This document shows, one piece after another, positions 51,124 through 59,999 of a stretch of 64,000 nt of DNA. Position 1 is the first letter of the stretch. Every line of letters starts with the position of its first letter. Both the position numbers and the translations under genes were made by a program. The notes beneath the pieces were generated by a model that saw only the letters and a program-made list of their open reading frames with translations, had not been told where the DNA came from and made no database searches. This DNA comes from Nocardia aurantiaca (lineage in GTDB: Bacteria; Actinomycetota; Actinomycetes; Mycobacteriales; Mycobacteriaceae): the NCBI RefSeq assembly GCF_009708175.1, contig NZ_WMBB01000006.1, positions 1-64,000 on the forward strand, given 5' to 3'.

Positions 51124-51900
51124 ATGACGAAGACCGAGTTGTTCCGCAGTCTGCACCACGGTGACCGTCCGCTGGTCCTGCCCAACGCGTGGGACTACGG
51201 GTCGGCGGCCATGCTGGCCGAGGCGGGTTTCGCGGCGTTGGGCACCACCAGCCTCGGGGTGGCCGCGGCGGCGGGGCTGCCGGATGGCACGGCCGCCACG
51301 CGCGACGAAACCCTGGCTCTGGCACGGCGACTCGGGCGGCTGCCGGTGCCGGTGACCGTGGATGTCGAGGGCGGATTCAGCGATGACGCGGGCGAGGTGG
51401 CGGAGTTCTGCGCCGAGCTCGCCGGGGCGGGCATCGCGGGAATCAATCTGGAGGACAGCCGATCCAATGCGGAGCTGGCCGATCCCCGCGAGCACGGCGC
51501 GCTGATCGCGGCCGTGAAGGCCGCGACGCCCGAGCTTTTCGTCAATGCGCGGACCGACACGTACTGGCTCGGGATCGACGGGGACTCCACGCTGGAGCGG
51601 GTGCAGCACTACGAGAAGTGCGGTGCGGACGGGATTTTCGTGCCCGGCGTCACCGATCCCGAGCGGATCCGGGCGCTCGCCGCCGCGCTGACCGTGCCGC
51701 TGAACATCCTCTTCTCTCCCGCCGGCGCGACCGTCGCCGAACTCGGAGCCCTGGGTGTGCGGCGGATCAGCACCGGGTCGCTACTGTATCGCGCGGCGCT
51801 GGCGGCCGCGGTGCACACCGCCGAGTCCGTGGCCCACGGCCAGCAGCTGGTCGCCGAAATCCCCAGTTACGCAACGATTCAGCGATTGCTCGAGGGCTAG
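51124..51900 (+). CDS. isocitrate lyase/PEP mutase superfamily protein
   Basis: This 258-residue TIM-barrel enzyme has LPNAWDYGSAAMLAEAGFAAL (in part), AAAAGLPDG, DVEGGFSDD with metal ligands, INLEDS, and FVNARTDTYWLG. Members cleave or rearrange C-C or C-P bonds of 2-oxo acid-like compounds, and this oxaloacetase/methylisocitrate lyase-like subgroup has no fixed substrate. It follows the LCP gene by 37 bp and may be co-transcribed. Confidence 0.88.
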   Translation: MTKTELFRSLHHGDRPLVLPNAWDYGSAAMLAEAGFAALGTTSLGVAAAAGLPDGTAATRDETLALARRLGRLPVPVTVDVEGGFSDDAGEVAEFCAELAGAGIAGINLEDSRSNAELADPREHGALIAAVKAATPELFVNARTDTYWLGIDGDSTLERVQHYEKCGADGIFVPGVTDPERIRALAAALTVPLNILFSPAGATVAELGALGVRRISTGSLLYRAALAAAVHTAESVAHGQQLVAEIPSYATIQRLLEG

Positions 51901-51985
51901 TCACCGGTCGATCGCACGGTCGGTCCGGCGGTGCGCAGCCGGCCCGGGTTGCGGATCGCGTACAGGTCGGCGATGCGGTCATCGG
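51897..51985 (-). pseudogene. possible C-terminal remnant of a sigma factor-like gene
   Basis: On the minus strand the frame reads DDRIADLYAIRNPGRLRTAG and ends at TAG overlapping the stop of the upstream plus gene. This resembles the C-terminal end of SigJ-type ECF sigma factors (xRIxxxYxxRNPxKL). A stop codon lies just upstream, so only about 30 codons remain. The 296-bp gap from 51901 to 52196 holds no other gene I can support. Confidence 0.35.
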
Positions 51986-52157
51986 ACGTCCATCAGCGCC
52001 GGCCGACCGCTTCAACCTCCAGCGCCTACCCCGGCGGCGTCTCCCGCCGCTACGCCCACATCGACCGCCGCCTCTTCGACCACCTGGGCGGCATCGGGCA
52101 TGGACGAGAACTGCGCGGTCCCACAGGCGGGCATGAACGGCAGTCGCCGAGAATTAG

Positions 52158-52178
52158 TTCTTGAATCTGGTTCAAGAA
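52158..52178 (+). promoter_or_regulatory. palindromic operator of the TetR operon
   Basis: TTCTTGAA (52158-52165) and TTCAAGAA (52171-52178) form a perfect 8-bp inverted repeat with a 5-bp spacer, 18 bp before the GTG of the TetR gene. It is the likely autoregulatory site. Confidence 0.7.
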
Positions 52179-52196
52179 GTCGGTTACGCTGCGGCG

Positions 52197-52892
52197 GTGG
52201 GCAAAGTTGAACGGGATTCAAAAAGCGGGGTGCGGACGGTTCAGGTGAATCGACGGGGGCGGGAGTCTCGGGCGGCACTGCTGGATGCGGGGCGGAACGC
52301 GTTCTCGACCAAGCGGTACGAGGAGGTGTCGATCGCGGAGATCGCGGCGGCGGCGGGGGCCGCGGTGGGGTCGATCGGGTACCACTTCGGGGGGAAGTAC
52401 GAGCTGTATCTGGCTGTGCACGAGGCCGTGTTCGAGGACTTCTGGGGGCGGCTGCAGGAGTTGCGGGGATCGGCGATGCAGCGGCTGACGCAGGGGTTCG
52501 GGATCTACCTGGATTTCGTGCAGCAGCACGGTACGGCGCTGATCATGACACCGCGCACGGGGGCCGACGAGCGGCTGCTGGCACAGCACGAACGGCATCG
52601 GGACCGGCTGGTCGCGGCACTGCTCACCGAAATCGTCTCCGCGGGCGGCAGTTCGGCCATTCGCATCGCCATGGACGGGTGGCTGGCATTCGTGGAGGGC
52701 GCCACCGCACGCTGGCTCACCGAGCCGGATTCGGACCGCGTTCAGTTGCAGAGCCTGGTGCTCGCCGCCGGATTCGCCACGGTGCAAACGACTCTCACGC
52801 TCGACCCTTCCATCACCCTGACCTCCCGCACCATCGCCGCCCTGCTGGATCTGCACGGCGGGCAGCGCACCGAACGAACAGAGAAGAGCTAG
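52197..52892 (+). CDS. TetR family regulator
   Basis: This 231-residue regulator has the helix-turn-helix at about residues 25-70 (ALLDAGRNAFSTKRYEEVSI in part, then AAVGSIGYHFGGKYELYLAV). A helical ligand domain follows. GTG 52197 is chosen because it lies just past the palindromic operator; the longer frame would start inside it. Its stop overlaps the SDR GTG by 1 nt, and an acyl-CoA ligase follows, so the ligand may be an acyl-CoA or fatty acid. Confidence 0.88.
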   Translation: MGKVERDSKSGVRTVQVNRRGRESRAALLDAGRNAFSTKRYEEVSIAEIAAAAGAAVGSIGYHFGGKYELYLAVHEAVFEDFWGRLQELRGSAMQRLTQGFGIYLDFVQQHGTALIMTPRTGADERLLAQHERHRDRLVAALLTEIVSAGGSSAIRIAMDGWLAFVEGATARWLTEPDSDRVQLQSLVLAAGFATVQTTLTLDPSITLTSRTIAALLDLHGGQRTERTEKS

Positions 52893-53830
52893 TGGACACC
52901 ATCCACCGACCCAACAATGCCCTGGCGGCGGGACCGATCGGCCGGGCCGCGGCCTGGGCCATCGGTCCGCGCGGCGTCTCCGACCCGAAACGGCTGCGCC
53001 GCGAGGTCGAGGGCAAGATCGCCGTGGTCACCGGGGCCTCGCACGGCTTGGGCGCCGAGACGGCCCGCATGCTGGCCGCCGCCGGAGCCACCGTCGTGCT
53101 GGGCGCGCGCTCGCTCGACCAACTCGAGGCGGTGGCCGCCGAGATCGCCGCGGCGGGCGGCAGCGCGGTCGCCATCCACGTGGATCTGGCCGAGCCGGAA
53201 TCGATTTCGGCCTTCGCCGAGGCCATCCTCACCCGCTTCGGCCACGTGGACTATCTGATCCACAACGCGGGCAAGTCATTGCGCCGTTCCATCCACCTGT
53301 CCTACGACCGGCCGAAGGATCTCGCCGCCACCTCCTCCGCCAACTACCTCGGCCCGATCCGGCTCACCCTGGCGCTGCTGCCCGGCATGCGGGAGCGCCG
53401 CAGTGGCCACATCGTGAACGTCTCCACGGTCGGCGTACTCTTTCCGGCGGTTCCGAAGTGGGGCTTCTACCTGTCGTCCAAGGCCGCCTTCGACGTGTGG
53501 ATGCGGGCGGTGGGCATGGAGGCGCGCCCCGACGGGGTCACCCTCACCACCGTCTACGCCGGGCTCATGCACACCCGGATGAGCGCACCCAGCCGGTGGA
53601 TGTCGGCGCTGCCGGGCCAGTCCCCGACCGAGGCCGCCACCGGCATCGCGCGGGCGCTGATCTCCAAGCCGCGCATCATGATTCCCGCCTACGGGTATCT
53701 GTCCTCGATGCTGACACCATTCCTGCGGGTGCCGCTGGAGGTCGCCCTCACCGCGGTGTACAAGCGGCTCGGCGACACCGACGCGGCGCTGCGCGCGGTC
53801 AACGGGAAGGGCGCCGGCGATGCGGCGTAG
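52892..53830 (+). CDS. short-chain dehydrogenase/reductase
   Basis: This 312-residue SDR has the cofactor motif VVTGASHGLGAETA (about residues 45-58), HNAGKS (about 122-127), a catalytic Ser in NVSTVGVLF and YLSSK as the YxxxK active site. The N-terminal 40 residues and a C-terminal membrane-like stretch (YLSSMLTPFLRVPLEVALT) resemble fatty-acid-linked SDRs of mycobacteria. It is coupled to TetR and overlaps the ligase gene by 11 bp. Confidence 0.9.
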   Translation: MDTIHRPNNALAAGPIGRAAAWAIGPRGVSDPKRLRREVEGKIAVVTGASHGLGAETARMLAAAGATVVLGARSLDQLEAVAAEIAAAGGSAVAIHVDLAEPESISAFAEAILTRFGHVDYLIHNAGKSLRRSIHLSYDRPKDLAATSSANYLGPIRLTLALLPGMRERRSGHIVNVSTVGVLFPAVPKWGFYLSSKAAFDVWMRAVGMEARPDGVTLTTVYAGLMHTRMSAPSRWMSALPGQSPTEAATGIARALISKPRIMIPAYGYLSSMLTPFLRVPLEVALTAVYKRLGDTDAALRAVNGKGAGDAA

Positions 53831-55451
53831 TACGATCTTCGATTGGGGCACAGCTTTTTCCGCTGTCGCGACGTCGGGCGCCCTCAACCCCATCGGCCCG
53901 AGAGCCGCGCTGTCGATCGCGCGCGGTTACCAGGCCTACGGACCATCGCTCGGCCTGCTCATCGCCACTTCCGCGGCCCGCCATCCGAATCGGATCGCCC
54001 TGATCGACGAATCCGGCGCGGTCACCTACGGCGAACTCATGCGCCGCTCCGAAGCCATTGCCGCCGCCCTGCATTCGCTCGCACCGAGCCTGCGCACGCT
54101 GGGCATTCTCTGTCGCAATCACCGCGGTTTCGTCGAGGCGGTGATCGCGGGCAGCCGCCTCGGCTGCGAGCTGGTCTTCCTCAATACCGAACTGCCCGCC
54201 GCCCAACTGGCCCGCATCCTGGAACGCCACGCGCCCGACATCCTCGTCCACGATGACGAATACCTCGCGGCGGTCGCCGAAGCGGGCTATCCCGGCCTGC
54301 AGGTGCGCGGCTGGCGCGAGCCCGACGTCCGATCCGGCATACCTGCCTTGGATCAGCTCGGTCGGCAACAGCATCCGTCCCCGCCACCGGCCCGACAGCC
54401 CGCCCGGATCACCCTGCTCACCTCCGGCACCTCCGGTATGGCCAAGGGCGTGGCCCGCAGGATCGGCCTGCGCCCCGCGCTCGAGGCCGCCGCCTCGCTC
54501 GCGGCGGCCAGCCGCCTGAACCACCGCGATATCGCGATCGTCGCGCCCCCGTTCTTCCACGGTTTCGGTCTCGGCGCGCTCGCCGGTCAACTGGCCCTGG
54601 GCGCCACCGCGGTCACCCGCCGCCGCTTCGATCCCGAGCTGGCCCTGGCGGATATCCAGCGCCACCGCGCGACGGTGTTCATCGGCGTCCCGATCATGAT
54701 CCAGCGCCTCACCGCGCTGCCGGCGCAGGTCCGCCGCCGCCACGACCTGTCGTCACTTCGCCTGGCCTTGACGGGCGCGGCGCCGATCTCGCCGAAGACC
54801 ATCGAGAAGTTCCTGCGCGACTACGGTCCCAGGTTGGTCAACGGCTACGGCTCCACCGAGGCGGGCGTCATCTCCATCGCCACCCCGGCGGACCTGAAGC
54901 ACTCCCCCAGAACCGTCGGCCGCCCGATTCTCGGTGTCTCCGTACGCATTCTGCGCGCCGACCGCAGCGCCGCCGCCGTCGGCGAGACCGGCACCGTCTT
55001 CGTGCGCGGCGGTCTGGGCTTCAACGGCTACACCGCCGACCGCGCCGGCGCCGCCCCGGCCAAGGAGATCCGCGACGGCTATGTCAATGTCGGCGACATG
55101 GGCCACCTGGACGCGCGGGGCCGCCTCTACATCGACGGCCGCGACGACGAGATGATCGTCTCCGGCGGCGAGAACATCTACCCCCGCGAGGTGGAGAACG
55201 TCCTGGCCGAGCATGCGACCGTCACCGACGTCATCGTGGTCGGCGTCCCCGACCCGGAATACGGTCAGGTGCTGCGCGCCTACCTCGTCACCACCGACGC
55301 GGATCCCGGCGACGAGGCCCTCGCGGCTCACATCCGCACCCGCCTCGAACGCTACAAGGTGCCCAAACAGTTCGTCCGCCTTCCGGAGCTCCCCCGCAAC
55401 CCCAGCGGAAAGGTGCTGCGGCACAAGCTCGGAGAACAAGCCGCCTCCTGA
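53820..55451 (+). CDS. AMP-binding acyl-CoA synthetase
   Basis: This 543-residue ligase activates a carboxylic acid to acyl-CoA via acyl-AMP. It has the P-loop TLLTSGTSGMAKGVAR (about 201-216), NGYGSTEAG (A4-type motif), YVNVGDMGHLDARGRLYIDGR (quoted in part) and the A10 lysine in NPSGKVLR. ATG 53820 lies inside the end of the SDR gene. The operon TetR-SDR-ligase suggests lipid metabolism. The substrate chain is not known. Confidence 0.92.
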   Translation: MRRSTIFDWGTAFSAVATSGALNPIGPRAALSIARGYQAYGPSLGLLIATSAARHPNRIALIDESGAVTYGELMRRSEAIAAALHSLAPSLRTLGILCRNHRGFVEAVIAGSRLGCELVFLNTELPAAQLARILERHAPDILVHDDEYLAAVAEAGYPGLQVRGWREPDVRSGIPALDQLGRQQHPSPPPARQPARITLLTSGTSGMAKGVARRIGLRPALEAAASLAAASRLNHRDIAIVAPPFFHGFGLGALAGQLALGATAVTRRRFDPELALADIQRHRATVFIGVPIMIQRLTALPAQVRRRHDLSSLRLALTGAAPISPKTIEKFLRDYGPRLVNGYGSTEAGVISIATPADLKHSPRTVGRPILGVSVRILRADRSAAAVGETGTVFVRGGLGFNGYTADRAGAAPAKEIRDGYVNVGDMGHLDARGRLYIDGRDDEMIVSGGENIYPREVENVLAEHATVTDVIVVGVPDPEYGQVLRAYLVTTDADPGDEALAAHIRTRLERYKVPKQFVRLPELPRNPSGKVLRHKLGEQAAS

Positions 55452-55535
55452 ATCAGACCGCTTGCCACTTTCCGCCCGCGTTGGTACCACATCGCTGGAC
55501 CGCGATGGCCGGCAAGTCCTCGGACACCACCGCGC

Positions 55536-55958
55536 CTATTCGATGCCGATGTGCTGATGGTCGGTGCGGATGCGGCCGTCATCGTCCAGGGCGAGGACAT
55601 CCATCCCACCGCCCACCACGGTGCCACCGGCGGTCACCATGGACCAGGTGAAGGCGACGACCTGCTTCAGCAGTGGCGTCACCTCTCCGCGCTGGACGAA
55701 GCGGTGTTCACCCGGACCGACGAACATGTCGTAGGCCCGTTCCACCCGGCGCTCCAGCGCGTGATGCCCGCGCACCTCGAGCGGCGGGATCGGAAAGCTC
55801 GAGCGGGTAGCGGCATTGCGCATGTCCTCGGGCGGATCCACGAGGATCTGTGCGCCGTCCTCGGCCCAGAGTTCGCGAATGAGCTTGCGGCGCAGCTCCG
55901 GATCGGATTCGTTCCACTGGGCCAGATAGCGTCCGGCGAGATCGTTGAGGTTCGTCAT
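55536..55958 (-). CDS. NTF2/SnoaL-like protein
   Basis: This 140-residue protein has the cone-like NTF2 fold pattern: DLAGRYLAQWNESDPELRRKL (in part) at the N-terminus, a WAEDGAQILVDPPED turn and a FTWSMVTAGGTVVGGGMDVLAL beta region. Members are small isomerases, hydrolases or binding proteins of undefined substrate. ATG 55958 fits the family length. It is convergent with the ligase operon across 84 bp. Confidence 0.8.
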   Translation of the reverse strand: MTNLNDLAGRYLAQWNESDPELRRKLIRELWAEDGAQILVDPPEDMRNAATRSSFPIPPLEVRGHHALERRVERAYDMFVGPGEHRFVQRGEVTPLLKQVVAFTWSMVTAGGTVVGGGMDVLALDDDGRIRTDHQHIGIE

Positions 55959-56013
55959 GACCACGAGTCTGTGCGGAATGAATGCGCTGAGCGATTCCCT
56001 CCGGGGAATGAGA

Positions 56014-56044
56014 CAGGGCCGCACGCGGTTACAGTGCGGCCCTG
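56014..56044 (-). terminator. terminator of the 57.6-56.0 kb gene pair
   Basis: An 11-bp perfect stem (56014-56024 with 56034-56044) and a 9-base loop lie 13 bp past the stop on the minus strand. Confidence 0.75.
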
Positions 56045-56056
56045 CTCGTGCGGAGG

Positions 56057-57121
56057 TCAATTCCCCGCGAGCACCGCGAGCACCTGCTCGGACAGGAAGA
56101 ACGGCTCCAGGCGCTCGCGAATCAGCTTGGCCAGCACGCCGTTCCGCTTCCCGGCCTCCACCACGGCCGGTCCGTAACGCAGGATCTCCTCGGCGATGAC
56201 CGCCTCGGACAATCCCAGCTCCGGCAGCAGGGCGGCCAGGGTATGGCCGCCGTACTTCTCGAAGAAGACCTCGACGCCCTGGTCCACCAGCACGCCGACG
56301 TACTCCTTGTTTCGGGTGGTCAGCCCGATGCGGTAGACGATCAGCGCCAGCTCGTACAGGTCCTGCTGGGACAGGTAGTCGCGCAGCCCGCTGATTGGCT
56401 CGCCGGCGTGCAGATCCCAGAACTCCATGGCCGCGTCGTGCACGGGGGCGTCACGCAACATTTCGCGAATGGCGTTATTGGTGCGCTTGAGCGCGAATTG
56501 CGCGCCCTTGCCCGCCATCTCGCCGATGAAGGTGCCGCCGGCCTTCTCCGCCGCCTTGCGCGCGGACTTGGCGGCATTGGTGCCCATGGAGACCAGCGAC
56601 CCGACGCCGGGAATCTTTCCGGCGATCTGCTTGTTGGTCTCCATGAAATCGTCGACCAGCTTGTCCACGAACTTGGCGGCCACGGTCGCGATGAGGGGGC
56701 TCTCGGTCAGCCGTTCCAGGATGCGTTCCTGGGCCTGGTGCATGCTGAAGAGCTTCTCCAGCAGCTGCTCGACCGGCTCGCGTTCGACCACGTCACCGAG
56801 GGTGTAGTCATGACTCCCGGCGATGTTCTCGTACAGCGAGTTGGCCAGCGTGCCGACCATCTCGCCCAGCACCGGGCTGCCGCCGATCAGGTCGATCACA
56901 GTGGCGACGGTCTGCTTGGCCTGATCGACCTCCACCACATCGCGGAAGATGATGGTGTCGGCGACACCGACCACGGCTTCCACATCGCGGGCGATCACTT
57001 CGGCGAAGCGGTCACCGCTGACTTCGGCGATAATGAAGTCGACCTGGAGATCCAGCAGCTTCTCGGCGATTTCGCGGGGCGTCCGCGACGGCGAATCGGA
57101 CTCGGTCAAGGTTCCACCCAT
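56057..57121 (-). CDS. conserved hypothetical protein, helical, membrane-associated?
   Basis: This 354-residue protein is rich in helices and has no clear transmembrane segment or catalytic motif. A mid region (residues 165-190, IPGVGSLVSMGTNAAKSARK) is glycine-rich and could insert in or bind a membrane. I do not recognise the family; similar proteins occur in Nocardia and mycobacteria. It is second in an operon, 21 bp after the gene at 57143. ATG 57121 is chosen over TTG 57124. Confidence 0.65.
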   Translation of the reverse strand: MGGTLTESDSPSRTPREIAEKLLDLQVDFIIAEVSGDRFAEVIARDVEAVVGVADTIIFRDVVEVDQAKQTVATVIDLIGGSPVLGEMVGTLANSLYENIAGSHDYTLGDVVEREPVEQLLEKLFSMHQAQERILERLTESPLIATVAAKFVDKLVDDFMETNKQIAGKIPGVGSLVSMGTNAAKSARKAAEKAGGTFIGEMAGKGAQFALKRTNNAIREMLRDAPVHDAAMEFWDLHAGEPISGLRDYLSQQDLYELALIVYRIGLTTRNKEYVGVLVDQGVEVFFEKYGGHTLAALLPELGLSEAVIAEEILRYGPAVVEAGKRNGVLAKLIRERLEPFFLSEQVLAVLAGN

Positions 57122-57142
57122 CAAACTCGATGGAACGCCGGA

Positions 57143-57652
57143 TTACTCGGAATCGTTGCCGTGCACCGATTTTCGAATCTGTTCCAGTCGTTCCCGCGCG
57201 GCCTCGGCTCGCGCATCCCACTGTTCCTCTACGCTACGGCCCACTGGTGTCTGCCGATCGAGCTCGCCCATCCCCTGCGATATCCCGTAGCGCTGTTCGA
57301 CCTTATCGCGAACTGACTCGAAAGTAGGGACGCCCGCCGAGGTATACCCGCCAATGGAGGGCGCGGTGGGAATACCCGCAGGCGGTACCGGTATTCCGGA
57401 GACCACAGGACCCACTCCCACCTGCCCGGATGGGCCGAGCGTCTCAGACTGGGGATAGCCTTCCATCGGTAGAGTGTCAGGAGTCACATCGATGACATCG
57501 GGCGCATGACCCAGGGTGTCGACCAGTGACTGGGCCACCGCGTGCAGCGCGGCCAGCCCGGCCCTACCCTCGGTGGCGGCCTCGACCACCGCCGCGAGTT
57601 CGGCGTCCGGCAGCTGCGCCAACAACGCCACGAGTTCCTTGGCATCGCTCAT
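57143..57652 (-). CDS. hypothetical protein with proline/glycine-rich middle
   Basis: This 169-residue protein begins with a helical segment (ELVALLAQLPDAELAAVVEAAT, in part) and has a flexible Pro/Gly-rich middle (about 60-105). It ends in a charged helix (DARAEAARERLEQIRKSV). It is first of the pair with the 354-residue gene. No family is recognised. It is divergent from the Rho paralogue across about 280 bp with no other gene. Confidence 0.65.
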   Translation of the reverse strand: MSDAKELVALLAQLPDAELAAVVEAATEGRAGLAALHAVAQSLVDTLGHAPDVIDVTPDTLPMEGYPQSETLGPSGQVGVGPVVSGIPVPPAGIPTAPSIGGYTSAGVPTFESVRDKVEQRYGISQGMGELDRQTPVGRSVEEQWDARAEAARERLEQIRKSVHGNDSE

Positions 57653-57930
57653 GCTTCCAGGCTACGCATTGCAAGGCATTCGGGGACCGCGTACCGTGGT
57701 GGAGTCGCGATCCCGTGGATGCAGGTCGACGCCAAGTCCCTCCCACGCGATTTCTTCCCTCCCCGAGCCGGTTCCCACGGTGGCGCTGCCTGTCGCGGAC
57801 AGCGCGGTATCGCGCCCACGAGCCACTCGGACTCACCGGCGGGTACCTGCCGCCCGTCGGCCGCATCCGGCCATGCCAATCACACACGCCCGGTGCACAA
57901 ATCACCTGATCCCGCAGAGGAGAACACATC

Positions 57931-59100
57931 ATGACCACCATCGAACCCATGCCGCGGGTTGCCACCGCCGCGACCCCGGCTCTCGAACACATCGAAACCC
58001 TGTCGCCCGCAACGGGAATCCTGGACATCCACGGCCAGAACAGTGTGCTGCGCCACGACGGATACCTGCCAGGCCCCGGCGATATCCACGTGCCGACCCG
58101 GCTGATTCGCCAGTTCGGCCTGCGCCGCGGCGACCTGATCACCGGGCTGGCGCAGCCGAATCGCAAGGGCGGCAAGCTCGCTCCCCTGGTGCGAGTCGAC
58201 AGCGTCAACGGCCGGCCGAGCGCCGAGGTCGGCATTCGGCCGCACTTCAAGGACCTGACACCTATCCACCCCGACGAGCGGCTGCGGCTGGAAACCGAGC
58301 CGAAGAAACTCACCACCCGCGTCACCGACCTCGTCATGCCGATCGGCAAGGGCCAGCGCGCTCTGATCGTGGCTCCGCCCAAGGCCGGCAAAACCTCTGT
58401 GCTGCAAGCGATCGCGCACGGCATCGCGGCCAATCACCCGGAGGTGCACCTCATGCTGGTGCTCGTCGGCGAACGGCCGGAGGAAGTCACCGACCTCTCG
58501 CGCGGCGTCCCCGCCGAGGTCGTCGCCGCCACCTTCGACCGCTCCCCAGCGGAGCAGACCGCGCTGGCGGAACTCGCCATCGAGCGGGCGCAACGGCTGG
58601 TCGAGGAGGGCAAGGACGTCGTCGTCCTGCTCGATTCCCTCACCCGGCTCGCCCGCGCCTACAACACGTCCGGACCGGCCTCGGGTCGAATCCTTTCCGG
58701 CGGTGTGGATTCCACGGCACTGGCGCCGCCGAAACGATTCCTGGGCGCGGCCCGCAATATCGAGCACGGCGGCTCGCTGACCATCGTGGCCAGCGCCCTG
58801 GTCGAAACCGGCTCACTCGCCGACACCGTCATCTTCGAGGAGTACAAGGGCACCGGCAATGCGGAGCTCAAACTCGACCGCACCCTGGCGAGCCGCCACA
58901 TCTTCCCGGCGGTGGATATCGCCAAGTCCGGTACCCGCCGCGACGAACTCCTGTTCAACCCGGCCGAACGACTGGCCGTGGACAAACTCCGCCGCACCCT
59001 GGCCGAACTCGACGATCAGCGCGCCCTCGACCTGCTCCTCGACGGCCTGCGCAAGACCGCCGGCAATGCCGAATTCCTCGCCAATATCATCCGGAAGTGA
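57931..59100 (+). CDS. short Rho transcription terminator paralogue
   Basis: This 389-residue Rho-family protein lacks the long N-terminal insertion of the usual actinobacterial Rho (about 600-700 residues). It keeps the motor: Walker A APPKAGKT (148-155), Walker B VVVLLD (230-235), Q-loop region around GGVDSTA and R-loop KSGTRRDELL. In the primary RNA-binding fold (about 28-90) the family's aromatic RNP segment (GFGFLR type) is replaced by QNSVLR at 36-41. It may have altered RNA choice. ATG 57931 has AGAGGAGA upstream. It overlaps the convergent hydrolase by 14 bp. Confidence 0.9.
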   Translation: MTTIEPMPRVATAATPALEHIETLSPATGILDIHGQNSVLRHDGYLPGPGDIHVPTRLIRQFGLRRGDLITGLAQPNRKGGKLAPLVRVDSVNGRPSAEVGIRPHFKDLTPIHPDERLRLETEPKKLTTRVTDLVMPIGKGQRALIVAPPKAGKTSVLQAIAHGIAANHPEVHLMLVLVGERPEEVTDLSRGVPAEVVAATFDRSPAEQTALAELAIERAQRLVEEGKDVVVLLDSLTRLARAYNTSGPASGRILSGGVDSTALAPPKRFLGAARNIEHGGSLTIVASALVETGSLADTVIFEEYKGTGNAELKLDRTLASRHIFPAVDIAKSGTRRDELLFNPAERLAVDKLRRTLAELDDQRALDLLLDGLRKTAGNAEFLANIIRK

Positions 59101-59872
59101 GCCGCTTGGGCGGCAACACCCCGGCTGCCCAGGTCGCGACGGTCTCCGCCCAACCCGGGAATCCGATGAGATTATTGTGCTGCGCCCCGGGGTAGATCAC
59201 GAGCTGCTTGGGCTCGGGCGCGGCGGCGTACAGGTCACGGCCCATCTGCACGGGCAGGAGTTCATCGGCATCGCCGTGCATGATCATCAGCGGGCAGCTC
59301 AGCGTGCGAATCCGCTGCAGGCTCGGATAAGCGTTGGGCACGAACACCTTCGGCAGGAACGGATACACGGTCGTCGCCGCGTTCCGCATGCCGGTGAAAG
59401 TCGACATGAGCAGCAGCGCGGCAGGCGGAAACGCATTCGCCAGCTCGAGCATCACTCCCCCGCCCAGAGACTTCCCCAGGTACACCAGCCGGTTGGCATC
59501 CACACTGGGCCGCGCGAGCAAGGCCTCCCGAGCGGCCCGGACATCCAAATACGTCCCACGCTCGTGCGTCCGCCCGGTGCTGCGCCCATACCCTCGGTAA
59601 TCGAAGACCATCACGTCGAACCCGACGGCCGCGAGCATGCCCAACATCGGCGACCGGTCTCCGATATTCCCGCCATTCCCATGCGCGAACAAGATGTGCC
59701 CCAGCGGCTCCCCCGCCGCCCGCACGAACCACGCGTTTATCGTCTCGCCATCCCTCGTGCGCAGGGAAAGATCCTCATACCCGATCCCATACATTTCCGG
59801 ATTCGACAGGATCCTCCGATCGCCCGGTTGATAACTGAGCGCATTGAGGATGGGAGTCGCCGGATGCCACAT
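59087..59872 (-). CDS. alpha/beta hydrolase (BEM46/ABHD13-like)
   Basis: This 261-residue serine hydrolase has the oxyanion region LFAHGNGGNIGDRSPML (in part), FDYRGYGRSTG, the nucleophile elbow LGKSLGGGV, the catalytic Asp in MIMHGDADELLP and the His in PGAQHNNLIG. No signal peptide or anchor is clear. The function is unknown beyond ester or amide hydrolysis. Its 3' end overlaps the Rho paralogue. Confidence 0.9.
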   Translation of the reverse strand: MWHPATPILNALSYQPGDRRILSNPEMYGIGYEDLSLRTRDGETINAWFVRAAGEPLGHILFAHGNGGNIGDRSPMLGMLAAVGFDVMVFDYRGYGRSTGRTHERGTYLDVRAAREALLARPSVDANRLVYLGKSLGGGVMLELANAFPPAALLLMSTFTGMRNAATTVYPFLPKVFVPNAYPSLQRIRTLSCPLMIMHGDADELLPVQMGRDLYAAAPEPKQLVIYPGAQHNNLIGFPGWAETVATWAAGVLPPKRLTSG

Positions 59873-59999
59873 GCTTCTTTCTTACCTCCCCGTCGCCACA
59901 ACCCGGCATTCGGGTAGCAAGAAACGTCCGAATATTCTGAAACACGTTCCATTACAACAGAATTCGGCTTCATAGGCGGTCGTGTAAGCGGTAGAATTG

